Of a stretch of DNA of 64,000 nt, positions 9,557-18,139 are shown piece after piece. The stretch is from CALINF01 sp039980455 (GTDB lineage: Bacteria > Pseudomonadota > Gammaproteobacteria > Pseudomonadales > Halieaceae). The notes under the pieces were generated by a model. It was not told the origin of the DNA. It saw only the letters and a program-made list of their open reading frames with translations, and did not search any database. The stretch is taken from the NCBI GenBank assembly GCA_039980455.1, contig JBDXCG010000004.1, positions 744,001-808,000 of the forward strand. Direction: 5' to 3'. Each line of letters opens with the position of its first letter. The stretch's first letter is position 1. The position numbers and the translations under genes were made by a program.

Positions 9557-9976
9557 ATGGCATTGCAGAGTAAAGATTTAACAGAAGGTCAGGTTCATTC
9601 AGCGCAAGTTGTACAAGATCTCAAGCGGACTCAGATCGTGCAGTACGCCGGCGCATCTGGCGATTACAATCCAATTCATACGGATGAACCCTATGCGCGT
9701 GATATCGCAGGATACCCAACGGTTTTTGCGCACGGCATGCTAACAATGGGCATGACTGGCGCGATGCTCACGGACTACGTGGGCGATGGACGCCTAACCA
9801 AGTTTGGGGTGCGATTTACGAGCCAGGTCTGGCCTGGGGATGATCTGGAAGCTTCCGCCACTTTTGAAGGGTTGGAGGCGAGCGCAGAGGGAATATTGGC
9901 GAATTTTGCGGTCGAGACAATCAATCAGGATGGTGCGGTAGTGCTCAAAGGCTATGCTCAGGCGCGAGTAGACTGA
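9557..9976 (+). CDS. MaoC family (R)-specific enoyl hydratase
   Basis: A 139-residue hot-dog protein with the hydratase-2 motif: YAGASGDYNPIHTDEPYA, carrying the catalytic Asp and His, followed by PTVFAHGML. An upstream in-frame extension exists, but ATG 9557 with TAGGAG before it gives the normal MaoC length and avoids overlapping the partner. It would hydrate a trans-2-enoyl thioester together with the preceding subunit. An imperfect direct repeat (ATCACCAAT / ATCACCAAC) follows at about 9988-10012. Confidence 0.87.
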   Translation: MALQSKDLTEGQVHSAQVVQDLKRTQIVQYAGASGDYNPIHTDEPYARDIAGYPTVFAHGMLTMGMTGAMLTDYVGDGRLTKFGVRFTSQVWPGDDLEASATFEGLEASAEGILANFAVETINQDGAVVLKGYAQARVD

Positions 9977-10029
9977 ACAGCGCTCATCATCACCAATCGG
10001 CAATCACCAACCAGTAATAGGTACGTAGT

Positions 10030-11067
10030 ATGGGTATTCCCAATCCAGTTGAGTTAATAGGCGCTACGGCATCGCCCTATACACGTAAAATGCTGGCGTT
10101 GTTGCGTTATCGCCGGGTTCCCTACGCGATTACCTGGGGTGATCCCACTACCGTTTTGGCCTCACGGGGTATCGAGTCACCGCGCATCCCTTTCTTGCCA
10201 ACCTTTTTGTTTCCCAGCCCTTCAGGAGAGCTGGAGGCGGTGTGCGACTCGACGCCGATTACGCATCGACTCGAGGAGCAGATTGACGGTCGCTCGGCCA
10301 TTCCGACTGATCCGGCTCTCGCCTTTGTCAATTTCCTGCTCGAAGATTTTGGCGACGAGTGGTGCACCAAATATATGTTTCACTACCGCTGGCACTTTGC
10401 CGCCGATGCTGACAATGCGGGTACTTTGCTACCGCTGGCGGCCAACCTGACGTTGCCACCTGAGACTCATCGGCAATTGAAGGCGCACTTTACCGAGCGA
10501 CAAGTGGGGCGACTCGGGTTTGTAGGCTCGAATGAGCAAACTGCGCCAATCATTGATGCCAGTTATCGTCGCTTGCTCAATCTTTTGGACGCGCATTTTG
10601 AACAACAGCCCTTCTTGCTGGGCGCCAGACCGGGCTCTGCTGACTTTGCATTACTGGGTCAGCTCACTCAGTTGGTGGGTTTTGATCCAACATCCAGAAC
10701 TATTGCTCATCAGTTGTCTCCGCGCACCGTCGCGTGGGTGGGTATAACAGAGGACTTAAGTGGGCTGGAGCCAGTGGATGGAGACTGGTGCTCGGTGGAA
10801 TCGCTACCTGGGACGCTACGAGAGATTCTTGGCGAGGTTGGCAAAACCTATGTGCCGGCGCTACTGGCCAATGCCGCAGCACTTGAGGCTAACCAGAAGG
10901 AGTGGAGTACAACCATTGATGGCGCGCTATGGAGTCAGAACACGTTTCCTTATCAAGGCAAGTGTCTGGCCTGGATTCGACAAGAGTATACGGCGCTCGA
11001 TGAGGCAAGCCGTTCCCGTGTGGATAGCCTTTTAGCGGGTACAGGTTGCGAGATGCTACTGGCCTGA
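10030..11067 (+). CDS. Glutathione S-transferase-like protein
   Basis: A 345-residue protein. The first 80 residues form a thioredoxin-like GST N-terminal domain (LIGATASPYTRKMLALLRY, then CDSTPITHRLEE with the Ser that contacts glutathione). A helical C-terminal domain contains PFLLGARPGSADFALLGQL, the typical GST helix-6 N-capping region. It is longer than standard GSTs (about 210 residues), with about 100 extra residues at the C-terminus. It starts 53 nt after the MaoC gene and may be in the same transcription unit. The substrate is unknown. Confidence 0.75.
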   Translation: MGIPNPVELIGATASPYTRKMLALLRYRRVPYAITWGDPTTVLASRGIESPRIPFLPTFLFPSPSGELEAVCDSTPITHRLEEQIDGRSAIPTDPALAFVNFLLEDFGDEWCTKYMFHYRWHFAADADNAGTLLPLAANLTLPPETHRQLKAHFTERQVGRLGFVGSNEQTAPIIDASYRRLLNLLDAHFEQQPFLLGARPGSADFALLGQLTQLVGFDPTSRTIAHQLSPRTVAWVGITEDLSGLEPVDGDWCSVESLPGTLREILGEVGKTYVPALLANAAALEANQKEWSTTIDGALWSQNTFPYQGKCLAWIRQEYTALDEASRSRVDSLLAGTGCEMLLA

Positions 11068-11131
11068 AAACTGGCACTTCTTGGTGGCATCGACACTGCG
11101 GTAGCACCACGTTTGTCTGTATGATCGCTGC

Positions 11132-12328
11132 ATGAATCCCCGCACTCTCTCACAAGCCGAGCTGTTGCTGCTCACGCTGGCCGGCGCAGTTGTTACGGCC
11201 AATGCCTACTACATCCATCCAATAATCGCGCGAGTTGCCGAGGATTTTGGTGTGAGTGCGTCCACCATTGGTCTGGTACCCGCGCTTAATCAGGTTGCGC
11301 TGTCGCTAGGCATATTCCTGCTGCTGCCGTTGGGCGACAGAGTGAACAATCGCCGGCTGGTACTTATTTTTGTGATCGCCCAGTTTCTGGCGCTTGTGCT
11401 GATGGCCTGGTCGGGCCAGTTCATCATGTTTCTGATTGGCTCTACCGTGCTGGGTTTTGTCACCATCGCGCCCTACCTTTTGCCTGCCTATGTGTCTAAG
11501 CGTGTTGATCCTGCAAACCTGGGTCATGTGACAGCCACACTCACCACGGGAGTGATTCTGGGAATACTGCTGGCTCGAGCGGGTGCGGGAATGATTGGCG
11601 AGTACTTGGGCTGGCGGACTGTCTACTACATCGCAGCCGGGCTGATGTTGGTTATTGCGTTGGTCATACCGTTGATCATGGATGCGGAGGAACCAGAGCC
11701 GGTCAAGAAGGATCAGATGGGTTACTTCGCGCTGTTAGCGTCGATGGGGCCTATGCTGAAAGTGTATCCGCAGATCCTGCTATCGGGCTCCATTCAGGCG
11801 TTGAACTTTGGTATTTTCCTCACCGTGTGGCTGGGATTAGGCTTGCATCTGACCAGCCCGGAGATGGGCTACGGTGTGGATGTGGTGGGCTATCTTGCCA
11901 TTTTCTCCATTGTTAATCTGGTTACCACGCCAAGAATGGGTAGGCTGGCAGACCGCTTGGGACCAAGGCGCGCGCGGTTCTATCTCGCGGTGATTCAATT
12001 TCTGGGTGTCTGTCTGTTCTACTTCTTTGGATACAGCTTGTGGTTGTTAATGATACCCATCGTTATCACGAACCTGGTCGGTCCTATCATCGACGTATCC
12101 GGTCGAATGACTTTTTTGAGTCAGGCTCCGGCGATTCGAACTCGGCTGATGACGGTGTATGTTGTGCTCATGTTTTTAGGCGGAGGGCTCTGCAGTTGGG
12201 CGGGAACAGCCGCCTACGAATGGGGCGGATGGAGCGCAACCGCGGTGCTCTCGATGGTGTTGTCTACGTTAGTGGTGGCTTTGTCATTTGCTAGCTTTCG
12301 GTGGGGTGAGAACCCGGCCGGCAAGTAA
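11132..12328 (+). CDS. Major facilitator superfamily transporter
   Basis: A 398-residue inner-membrane protein with about 12 hydrophobic segments. The loop-2/3 signature LPLGDRVNNRR after TM2 matches the MFS motif G-x-x-x-D-R-x-G-R-R, and a similar RLADRLGPRRAR loop sits in the second half, showing the internal repeat. Few charged residues occur inside membrane segments, so proton-coupled drug or metabolite efflux is plausible. It starts 64 nt after the GST-like gene on the same strand. Confidence 0.85.
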   Translation: MNPRTLSQAELLLLTLAGAVVTANAYYIHPIIARVAEDFGVSASTIGLVPALNQVALSLGIFLLLPLGDRVNNRRLVLIFVIAQFLALVLMAWSGQFIMFLIGSTVLGFVTIAPYLLPAYVSKRVDPANLGHVTATLTTGVILGILLARAGAGMIGEYLGWRTVYYIAAGLMLVIALVIPLIMDAEEPEPVKKDQMGYFALLASMGPMLKVYPQILLSGSIQALNFGIFLTVWLGLGLHLTSPEMGYGVDVVGYLAIFSIVNLVTTPRMGRLADRLGPRRARFYLAVIQFLGVCLFYFFGYSLWLLMIPIVITNLVGPIIDVSGRMTFLSQAPAIRTRLMTVYVVLMFLGGGLCSWAGTAAYEWGGWSATAVLSMVLSTLVVALSFASFRWGENPAGK

Positions 12329-12449
12329 GGACAGCTGCGCAGGGTCGCCCCATAAGCGGATGAGCACGGCCAGCTTTTTGGCAGGTGTGAACATCGCGTT
12401 AGGGCGGCGGGTTGGCGCGGCTTCTCGTGTGGGATAGTCTGATAAGGCC

Positions 12450-12468
12450 TCAGTCTAATTAAGACTGA
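12450..12468. repeat. Inverted repeat upstream of the DUF885 gene
   Basis: TCAGTCT and AGACTGA are separated by AATTA, a perfect 7-bp dyad centred about 44 nt before the ATG at 12503. The AT-rich centre and the position suggest an operator for a dimeric regulator, but this is unproven. The 174-nt region between the MFS and DUF885 genes holds no other clear element. Confidence 0.4.
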
Positions 12469-12502
12469 ATTCACGCGTTCCGACCGGAGGTTGTAGACAC
12501 AG

Positions 12503-14218
12503 ATGCTGTCATCTCAAACTGTTTTCTCCCGCCATGCTCCCTTCGCCATTTTATTGCTGGTTCTTCTGCTTTTTGTAGGAAGAGCGACTGCCTCTGAAGC
12601 AGGCGCAAAATCAGACGCCCAGACCCCCGCGTACGCCGAGCTTGTAGCGATTTTTGATGAATTGATTGCACTGCGCGATGGCCTGTCAGAACCGTCGGCT
12701 GCTCTGCTTATCGATAGTCAGGGCAGGACGATAGCGCCCGTAGCGAATCATGGTATCGCTGCAGTGGAACGTCGCTACAAACGCAGCCAAGCCTTACAGG
12801 ATAAGCTCGATGCTCTGGCTACCAATGGGTGGCCGATCGAGCAACGCGTGGATTATCTGGCTGTGCGCTCGCGGCTTGATCAGTACCAGTTTTTACTGCG
12901 CGTATCGCGACCCTGGGCACGAGACCCGGGCCTCTATGTTGATCGCATGTGGAGGGTCTCGTTTACGACGCTGCCAGTTACAGGTGAGGCTCGCGAAGAA
13001 TTTTTGGCGCAGTTGCGTGCGATACCTGTATTGGTTGAGCAGGCAAAGCAAGTACTTGATGACGTGGCTGCAGATTATGCCGATTTGGCACTGCACAATC
13101 TGTCTCAGCCAGATGGGGTAGGGCATGGCCATCCTTACCGATCAACCCCTCCAGCAGGTGTCATCGGGTGGTTTGAGGATTTGTTGGCCCGCGCCGAGAA
13201 GGAGCAGCCTGAATTGGTTGCGGAGATAAGCACTACGATGGGCTCCGTAACACGCTTTCAGAGCTGGCTCATACTGCAACGTCCGGCCTGGCGTGCGCCT
13301 GCGGGTGTTGGCTCCGAAGCGCTGGACTGGTACTTGCGCCACGTAAAGCTAATGCCCTGGTCGTCGTCAGAACTCGTGGTGTTGGGAGAGCGTGAACTGG
13401 ATCGGCTTTGGGCGGACTACGCCCTCGAGCGGCAACGCAACCGCGACTTACCCGAGTTACTACCAGCCAAGGAAGAGGAAGATTACCAGCAGCGAATAGA
13501 GAGGACTGACCAGAGAATACGCACGTTCCTGAGCGACACAGATTTTATAACCGTGCCAGACGATGTTGGTGCATTGGGTACCAATGTGCCATGGATAGAG
13601 CGTCCGGGCGGCCGCAACTTCTGGGAAGAAGTGCAATATCGCGACCCTTCTCCAGACCATCTGCATGCGGTAATTCCCGGGCATCGGTTTGATATGGTGA
13701 TGGCTGCCCGTATAGATCACCCAATACGCGGCAAGCTCTCCAGTGGCGCTCGTGTGGAAGGCTGGGCCACCTATCTCGAAGAAGCCGCACTGGGGGCGGG
13801 ATTGTTTGCCGATTTACCGAGAGTCCGAGAGCTTATTCAAGTCTTCGGAATCTTTAGGGCAGCTCGCGTACCCGCCGATGTCTGGCTGCAGACTAATCAA
13901 ATGACCGTGGCAGAAGCTGTGGCCTATTGGCTGGAGCATGTGCCTTATCTGGATCCGGATGTGGCGCGGGTAGATGCAGAGATCTATCTGCGTCGTCCTC
14001 CCGGTTACGGGATAGGGTACACCGTGGGTGCGTTGCAAATGCAGCGTTTGCTGGCCGAACGAAAGCGTCAACTGGGCGATGACTTTAACCTGCGTGAGTT
14101 TCATGACGCGATAATGAATGCGGGGCAGATTCCCCTGTCGCTTTTGCGCTGGGAAATGACGGGCCGTGACGACGAAGTCCAGCGATTGTGGACGCGTGAG
14201 CCCATGCCGGGAGGGTGA
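12503..14218 (+). CDS. DUF885 family protein, secreted, metal motif altered
   Basis: A 571-residue protein with an N-terminal signal segment (FAILLLVLLLFVGRATA) and the helical architecture of DUF885 proteins, which are thought to be metallopeptidase-related. The family motifs are recognisable but changed: the usual HExxPGHH-type site reads HAVIPGHR, with Glu and the last His lost, while the later R-x-E-G-W-A-x-Y-x-E motif survives as RVEGWATYLEE. Loss of the Glu suggests weak or no peptidase activity. GGAGG stands 12 nt before the chosen ATG. Confidence 0.72.
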   Translation: MLSSQTVFSRHAPFAILLLVLLLFVGRATASEAGAKSDAQTPAYAELVAIFDELIALRDGLSEPSAALLIDSQGRTIAPVANHGIAAVERRYKRSQALQDKLDALATNGWPIEQRVDYLAVRSRLDQYQFLLRVSRPWARDPGLYVDRMWRVSFTTLPVTGEAREEFLAQLRAIPVLVEQAKQVLDDVAADYADLALHNLSQPDGVGHGHPYRSTPPAGVIGWFEDLLARAEKEQPELVAEISTTMGSVTRFQSWLILQRPAWRAPAGVGSEALDWYLRHVKLMPWSSSELVVLGERELDRLWADYALERQRNRDLPELLPAKEEEDYQQRIERTDQRIRTFLSDTDFITVPDDVGALGTNVPWIERPGGRNFWEEVQYRDPSPDHLHAVIPGHRFDMVMAARIDHPIRGKLSSGARVEGWATYLEEAALGAGLFADLPRVRELIQVFGIFRAARVPADVWLQTNQMTVAEAVAYWLEHVPYLDPDVARVDAEIYLRRPPGYGIGYTVGALQMQRLLAERKRQLGDDFNLREFHDAIMNAGQIPLSLLRWEMTGRDDEVQRLWTREPMPGG

Positions 14219-14314
14219 TTTCTTTACGCTGTTCTGGTTGCCCTGCCTGACGTGGACTAAGGTAAAGGTGAAGCAGTGCTAATTTGTTAGAGCGGACAAC
14301 GGTTGAGGTAAATA

Positions 14315-15559
14315 ATGAAAGCCACGAATGAGAGTGATCTGCCGCAGGGTTTGCAGCTAACGCCACTGGACGATGCGTTTCGAGAGGACCCTTATCACAT
14401 ACTCAAGAGACTGAGAAAAGAAGCGCCGACACACAAGGATGAGGTGATGGGGCGCTTCTTTGTTACCCGTCATGATGATGTAAAAAACCTGCTGCATGAT
14501 CGTGAATTCTACACGGAGCCCTCCAAGGCAAATCCGGGTACTTTCTCCAGAGAAATATTGGCTCCCTCCTTGGTTGGCGATGAGAAGCCCTCGATGCTTC
14601 TTATGGACGAACCCGGGCACAGGCGGCTGCGCTCATTAGTGAGTAAACCCTTTCAGCCTAAGAACGTGGAACGTTGGCGCGCTCACGTTCGCGAGATCGT
14701 AGAGTCGACTCTGGATAAAATCAGCACTCCAGAGTTTGATCTGATAGAGCAGTTTGCAGGACCCGTGCCCACAGTGGTGATAGCCGAAATGCTCGGTATA
14801 GATGCGGTCTATCATGATCAGTTCAAATCCTGGTCTGATTTATCGGTTCAGATTGGCTTTAATCCGTTCCCCACAGAAGCGCAGCAGGAGCAGGGCGACG
14901 CAGCAAATCAGGCGCTGGACCAGTTCTTCATCGATGAGATTGGCAGGCGTTCTCAAGATTTAGGAGACGATCTCATCTCCGACATGCTGCGTGCCGACGT
15001 TGATGGTGAGAAGCTTACCCAAGAAGAGATCGTGTCTCAGTGCCAGCTATTACTAATCGCAGGGAACGTGACGACCACGGATCTAATTGGCAATGCAGTT
15101 AAGGCACTACTGGACAACCCTGCGCAGTTAGAAAAACTTAGATCACAGCCCAACCTGATTGCCAATACAGTGGAGGAGGTGCTGAGATACGAATCACCGG
15201 TCTTGAACTCCGGCAGAATTCCCAATCGCGATATCCATGTTAGTGGCTGCCCTGTTGGTCATGGTGAATCTCTATCAGTAATTTTGGCAGCGGCTAATCG
15301 AGATCCCGAGGTATACCCTGACCCTGATGTCTTTGATATCGAACGGGAAGATACACATCATCAGTCGTTCGGCGGTGGGCGTCATCTTTGCCTTGGGGCC
15401 CATCTGGCGCGAGTAGAAGCACAGGAGGCTATCTTGGGATTGCTGGATCGTTACCCAAGTCTTACCTTGAGTGAGAAGGGGTTTGTCTATCACGCCATAC
15501 CAAGTTTCAGGGGCTTCAGCGAACTCTGGGTGTCAGCTGGGAGTTCCACAGGAGAGTAA
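14315..15559 (+). CDS. Cytochrome P450
   Basis: A soluble bacterial P450 of 414 residues. It has the I-helix oxygen-activation motif (LLIAGNVTTTDLIGNAV), the K-helix ExxR in EEVLRYESP, and the heme loop FGGGRHLCLG with Cys359 as thiolate ligand. GAGG precedes the ATG at a good distance. No ferredoxin or reductase gene is adjacent, so redox partners are supplied elsewhere. It lies just upstream of the Crp-type regulator. The substrate could be a fatty acid, terpene or sterol-like molecule; none can be chosen from sequence. Confidence 0.93.
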   Translation: MKATNESDLPQGLQLTPLDDAFREDPYHILKRLRKEAPTHKDEVMGRFFVTRHDDVKNLLHDREFYTEPSKANPGTFSREILAPSLVGDEKPSMLLMDEPGHRRLRSLVSKPFQPKNVERWRAHVREIVESTLDKISTPEFDLIEQFAGPVPTVVIAEMLGIDAVYHDQFKSWSDLSVQIGFNPFPTEAQQEQGDAANQALDQFFIDEIGRRSQDLGDDLISDMLRADVDGEKLTQEEIVSQCQLLLIAGNVTTTDLIGNAVKALLDNPAQLEKLRSQPNLIANTVEEVLRYESPVLNSGRIPNRDIHVSGCPVGHGESLSVILAAANRDPEVYPDPDVFDIEREDTHHQSFGGGRHLCLGAHLARVEAQEAILGLLDRYPSLTLSEKGFVYHAIPSFRGFSELWVSAGSSTGE

Positions 15560-15684
15560 AACCCACCCAACGGCGCACTTTTTCAAGGCAATTTTTCACT
15601 ATGTGCAATGTGGCATCGCAGTGCGCTGGGTATTCTGGTTTATCATAGACTCATAAATCAGTGAGCGCCTAAACAGATAGCCGG

Positions 15685-16341
15685 ATGCCGAACACCCTAA
15701 GAAAAGTAGAAATTTTCCAGAATCTCTCCGATGAAGAGCTCAATGCGCTGGCCGCTAATTGCGAGAGAAAGTCGGCCATGCCTGACGAATTGGTTATTGA
15801 GGAAGGCGAAGCGGCGAATTCCCTATACATCATAGAAACGGGCACTGTTAAGGTTTTGTGCCGTGATGATCGTGGTAACGAGTACGTCATTAACACTCAA
15901 GGGGCGAATGAATACTTTGGCGAGCTGGCATTGGTAGACGATATGACACGGTCTTCGTCAGTTATTGCTCAGGAAGCGTGTAGCTTTAGGGTTATGCACA
16001 AGGAGCAGTTCTACAAGATCCTGGAAGATTTTCCGGCTATCGTCCCCAGCTTACTGCGCAACCTAACGCGTCGAGTGCGCGGATTAACGGACAACATCAA
16101 GAACCTGGCACTACAGGATGTTTACAGCAGGGTGGCCCGGGTGTTGATGTCGCTCTCTGAGGAGGCGGGAGACGGCAGTCTTTACATTCCCGAACTGCTA
16201 ACCAAGCAGGATATTGCCGATCGCGTGGGTGCGTCTAAAGATATGGTGTCGGGTATCTTGAAGAACCTGGTTTTAGATGAATATATCCGCTTTGATGATG
16301 GGCATATCGTAATCAATACTCGCCTGCCGGCAGATTACTAA
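15685..16341 (+). CDS. Crp/Fnr family transcription regulator
   Basis: A 218-residue regulator. The cyclic-nucleotide-binding fold spans about 1-125 (NEYFGELALVDDMTRSSSVIA is the phosphate-binding cassette region, lacking the canonical R-S at the end). A dimerisation helix and a winged helix-turn-helix follow (LTKQDIADRVGASKDMVSGILKNLV, about 178-202). There is no N-terminal cysteine cluster, so it is not an oxygen-sensing Fnr. It sits 14 nt from the convergent sulfotransferase gene at the edge of the lipid locus, so it could regulate that locus, though nothing in the sequence proves this. Confidence 0.88.
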   Translation: MPNTLRKVEIFQNLSDEELNALAANCERKSAMPDELVIEEGEAANSLYIIETGTVKVLCRDDRGNEYVINTQGANEYFGELALVDDMTRSSSVIAQEACSFRVMHKEQFYKILEDFPAIVPSLLRNLTRRVRGLTDNIKNLALQDVYSRVARVLMSLSEEAGDGSLYIPELLTKQDIADRVGASKDMVSGILKNLVLDEYIRFDDGHIVINTRLPADY

Positions 16342-16355
16342 ATTTGAATGAGATC

Positions 16356-17279
16356 TCAGGGACTGAGGTTATGCGTGTCGGATTCTTTCCGCCAGAATAG
16401 CTCGGGGCGACAATACTTTTCCAGAAGATCAATAGTATCGCTGGGCAGACTGTTCTTATAGCGCTCGATAGCGCTTTGGTCGATACCGCTGCTGCTGGTG
16501 AAAGAGGAGTTGCTGCGTGCCGGGTGGCCACCCTGTGTGTACTCCAGTACCTGGGGTAGGAACTCGATACCGGCCAATTCACAGACTTTGCGCATCGGCG
16601 CTTCAGTCGCCGTAACCAGATCTTCAAATCTCACTTCCAGAGCGGGTCCACAATGTTGCCGGAACCCCTCGATTTCATCCAGATATCGATTTTGGCGCAT
16701 GCAGTAGCGCTGCAGATCCAACCCCGGATTGCGTGCCAGTTTAGAGTGTAAGTGAGCGCGGGGATCACGTATCAGGAACACGCCCCTCACGTTGTAACTG
16801 CGCGCAAGCATGCGTCCCACCCGTGTTAAGTCTGTATTACTGGGCTGGAGTGCGCAAAATATAACGCGAAGGCGGTTGTCGTCAGGTAGTTGCCCCAGTG
16901 CCTTCGCCATCGCTTCAACATGATTTTGTACCAGTGTGTCTATGCTTCCGCGCTGATGGTGCTCGCGGACGTATTGATAATACGTGTTGAGATCAAGCGA
17001 CTCCTCGGTTCCGAACGCTTCCGTACCCTTGCCGGCATTAACCCGCTCTAAGTGGCCTTTTTTTTGTAGCTGCCAGTAGAAGGTTTCGATATTCCTTGCA
17101 TTTGTGAGCATCCCACGTAGTCGCAGCCAGGGCTTACGGGACAAGTGTCTAATGAAATAGTCTTCATCGGGTGGCAATAGGAGCTGCGGATGATCATCCA
17201 GCAGGCCGCGAAGCAGGTGGTTACCTCCCCTGGGTGGGGCGCCGAGAATGAGCAGCGGTGGCTTGGAGGTTGTTTTCAT
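16356..17279 (-). CDS. PAPS-dependent sulfotransferase-like protein (A)
   Basis: A 307-residue P-loop sulfotransferase fold. The 5'-phosphosulfate loop is APPRGGNHLLRGLL near the N-terminus, and the 3'-phosphate motif is VFLIRDPRAHLHSKL. It would transfer sulfate from PAPS to a hydroxyl. It belongs to a different branch from the three sulfotransferases at 35.0, 44.6 and 54.3 kb, having PPRGG in place of GKSGRTW. A GTG at 17285 is an alternative start, but ATG 17279 has better spacing to AGG. It is the last gene of a seven-gene operon that begins with the acyl-AMP ligase and lies 16 nt downstream of the oxygenase gene. Confidence 0.8.
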   Translation of the reverse strand: MKTTSKPPLLILGAPPRGGNHLLRGLLDDHPQLLLPPDEDYFIRHLSRKPWLRLRGMLTNARNIETFYWQLQKKGHLERVNAGKGTEAFGTEESLDLNTYYQYVREHHQRGSIDTLVQNHVEAMAKALGQLPDDNRLRVIFCALQPSNTDLTRVGRMLARSYNVRGVFLIRDPRAHLHSKLARNPGLDLQRYCMRQNRYLDEIEGFRQHCGPALEVRFEDLVTATEAPMRKVCELAGIEFLPQVLEYTQGGHPARSNSSFTSSSGIDQSAIERYKNSLPSDTIDLLEKYCRPELFWRKESDTHNLSP

Positions 17280-17295
17280 TTGCACTGAGCCTGAT

Positions 17296-18051
17296 TCAGT
17301 ACATGTGTCGTTCTTTTTCGGTGACCAGCGGCTGCCCTGTTACCAAGCGTCTCAGTTTTTTCTTGGCAACACGGATCGCCCGATAATCCTCGAACACTAC
17401 AATGAACACTTTGCGATACCGATCCTCGGGGCAATTTATTCTGCGTACGCCGTGCCAGGAGTTCCCACGTCGACCAAACAGCAAGCTGCGGTTATCGGTT
17501 GTAGCAGCCGGTATCTCCTCTACAAAGTCTTCAAAAGCAGGTGCACTTTCAGCTGAGAACTTTCCATCATCGTCCAGCACAACGGTTTCTCCCCCCCAGC
17601 TAGGGTCCCAGTCATCCGGTGTATTGAGATAGAAAATTTGGGAACCGATTTTGCCTTTGGAATCGCAGTGTGGCGAAACCTCCCCACCGTTTGGCGTGTA
17701 GTGCCAGTGAAAACGAAAACGCACCTGGCGCACACCGAGCAGACGGCAGACAAAATCGCGGTAGGTTTTACTGCGCAGCTCCACGATGAACTCCTGCCAG
17801 GGCTCGGGCAGTGGCATTCCATCTTCATACTCGAGCACAAAACGGTCGTGACTGGCTTGCCCATGTTTTCGCTGCTTGCCAAAGAACCCTTCAAAAGAGG
17901 AGATGTCCGGCATACTCTCGAGTAGTTGCGTATATCGATCGGGTGAGATGAAGTGCTGGGGGTTTGTCCAGGGAAAAGGGTCTTGCGCGCGAAACTCAGC
18001 CGAATCGATGTCATTCAGAACGCTTGAATTTAGGTACTGCCCTGGAGCCAT
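17296..18051 (-). CDS. 2-oxoglutarate/Fe(II) oxygenase-like protein (copy 1)
   Basis: A 251-residue double-stranded beta-helix oxygenase. The iron triad is visible as HCD (in EVSPHCDSKG) and the distal His in SWHGVRRI, with the following Arg of YRKVFIVV placed to bind 2-oxoglutarate. The chosen ATG 18051 matches the length of its paralogue at 56.1 kb; a longer frame to 18120 lacks support. The two copies share HWHYTP, VSPHCDS and DDWD-x-x-WGG. Both copies sit between a sulfotransferase and an LpxL-like gene, so hydroxylation of a lipid or lipid-linked substrate is a sensible guess. Confidence 0.78.
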   Translation of the reverse strand: MAPGQYLNSSVLNDIDSAEFRAQDPFPWTNPQHFISPDRYTQLLESMPDISSFEGFFGKQRKHGQASHDRFVLEYEDGMPLPEPWQEFIVELRSKTYRDFVCRLLGVRQVRFRFHWHYTPNGGEVSPHCDSKGKIGSQIFYLNTPDDWDPSWGGETVVLDDDGKFSAESAPAFEDFVEEIPAATTDNRSLLFGRRGNSWHGVRRINCPEDRYRKVFIVVFEDYRAIRVAKKKLRRLVTGQPLVTEKERHMY

Positions 18052-18139
18052 TACAGAGTACTCGTATACCTCAATAGCGTTGCAGTATAGCAAGAATGTT
18101 AAGGCTTTTATGTAAAGCACCTGTTAGGTGCCATGAGGT

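Noticed and set aside
9988..10012. Short direct repeat ATCACCAAT / ATCACCAAC
   Set aside because: Only two imperfect units; too short for a CRISPR or regulatory array.
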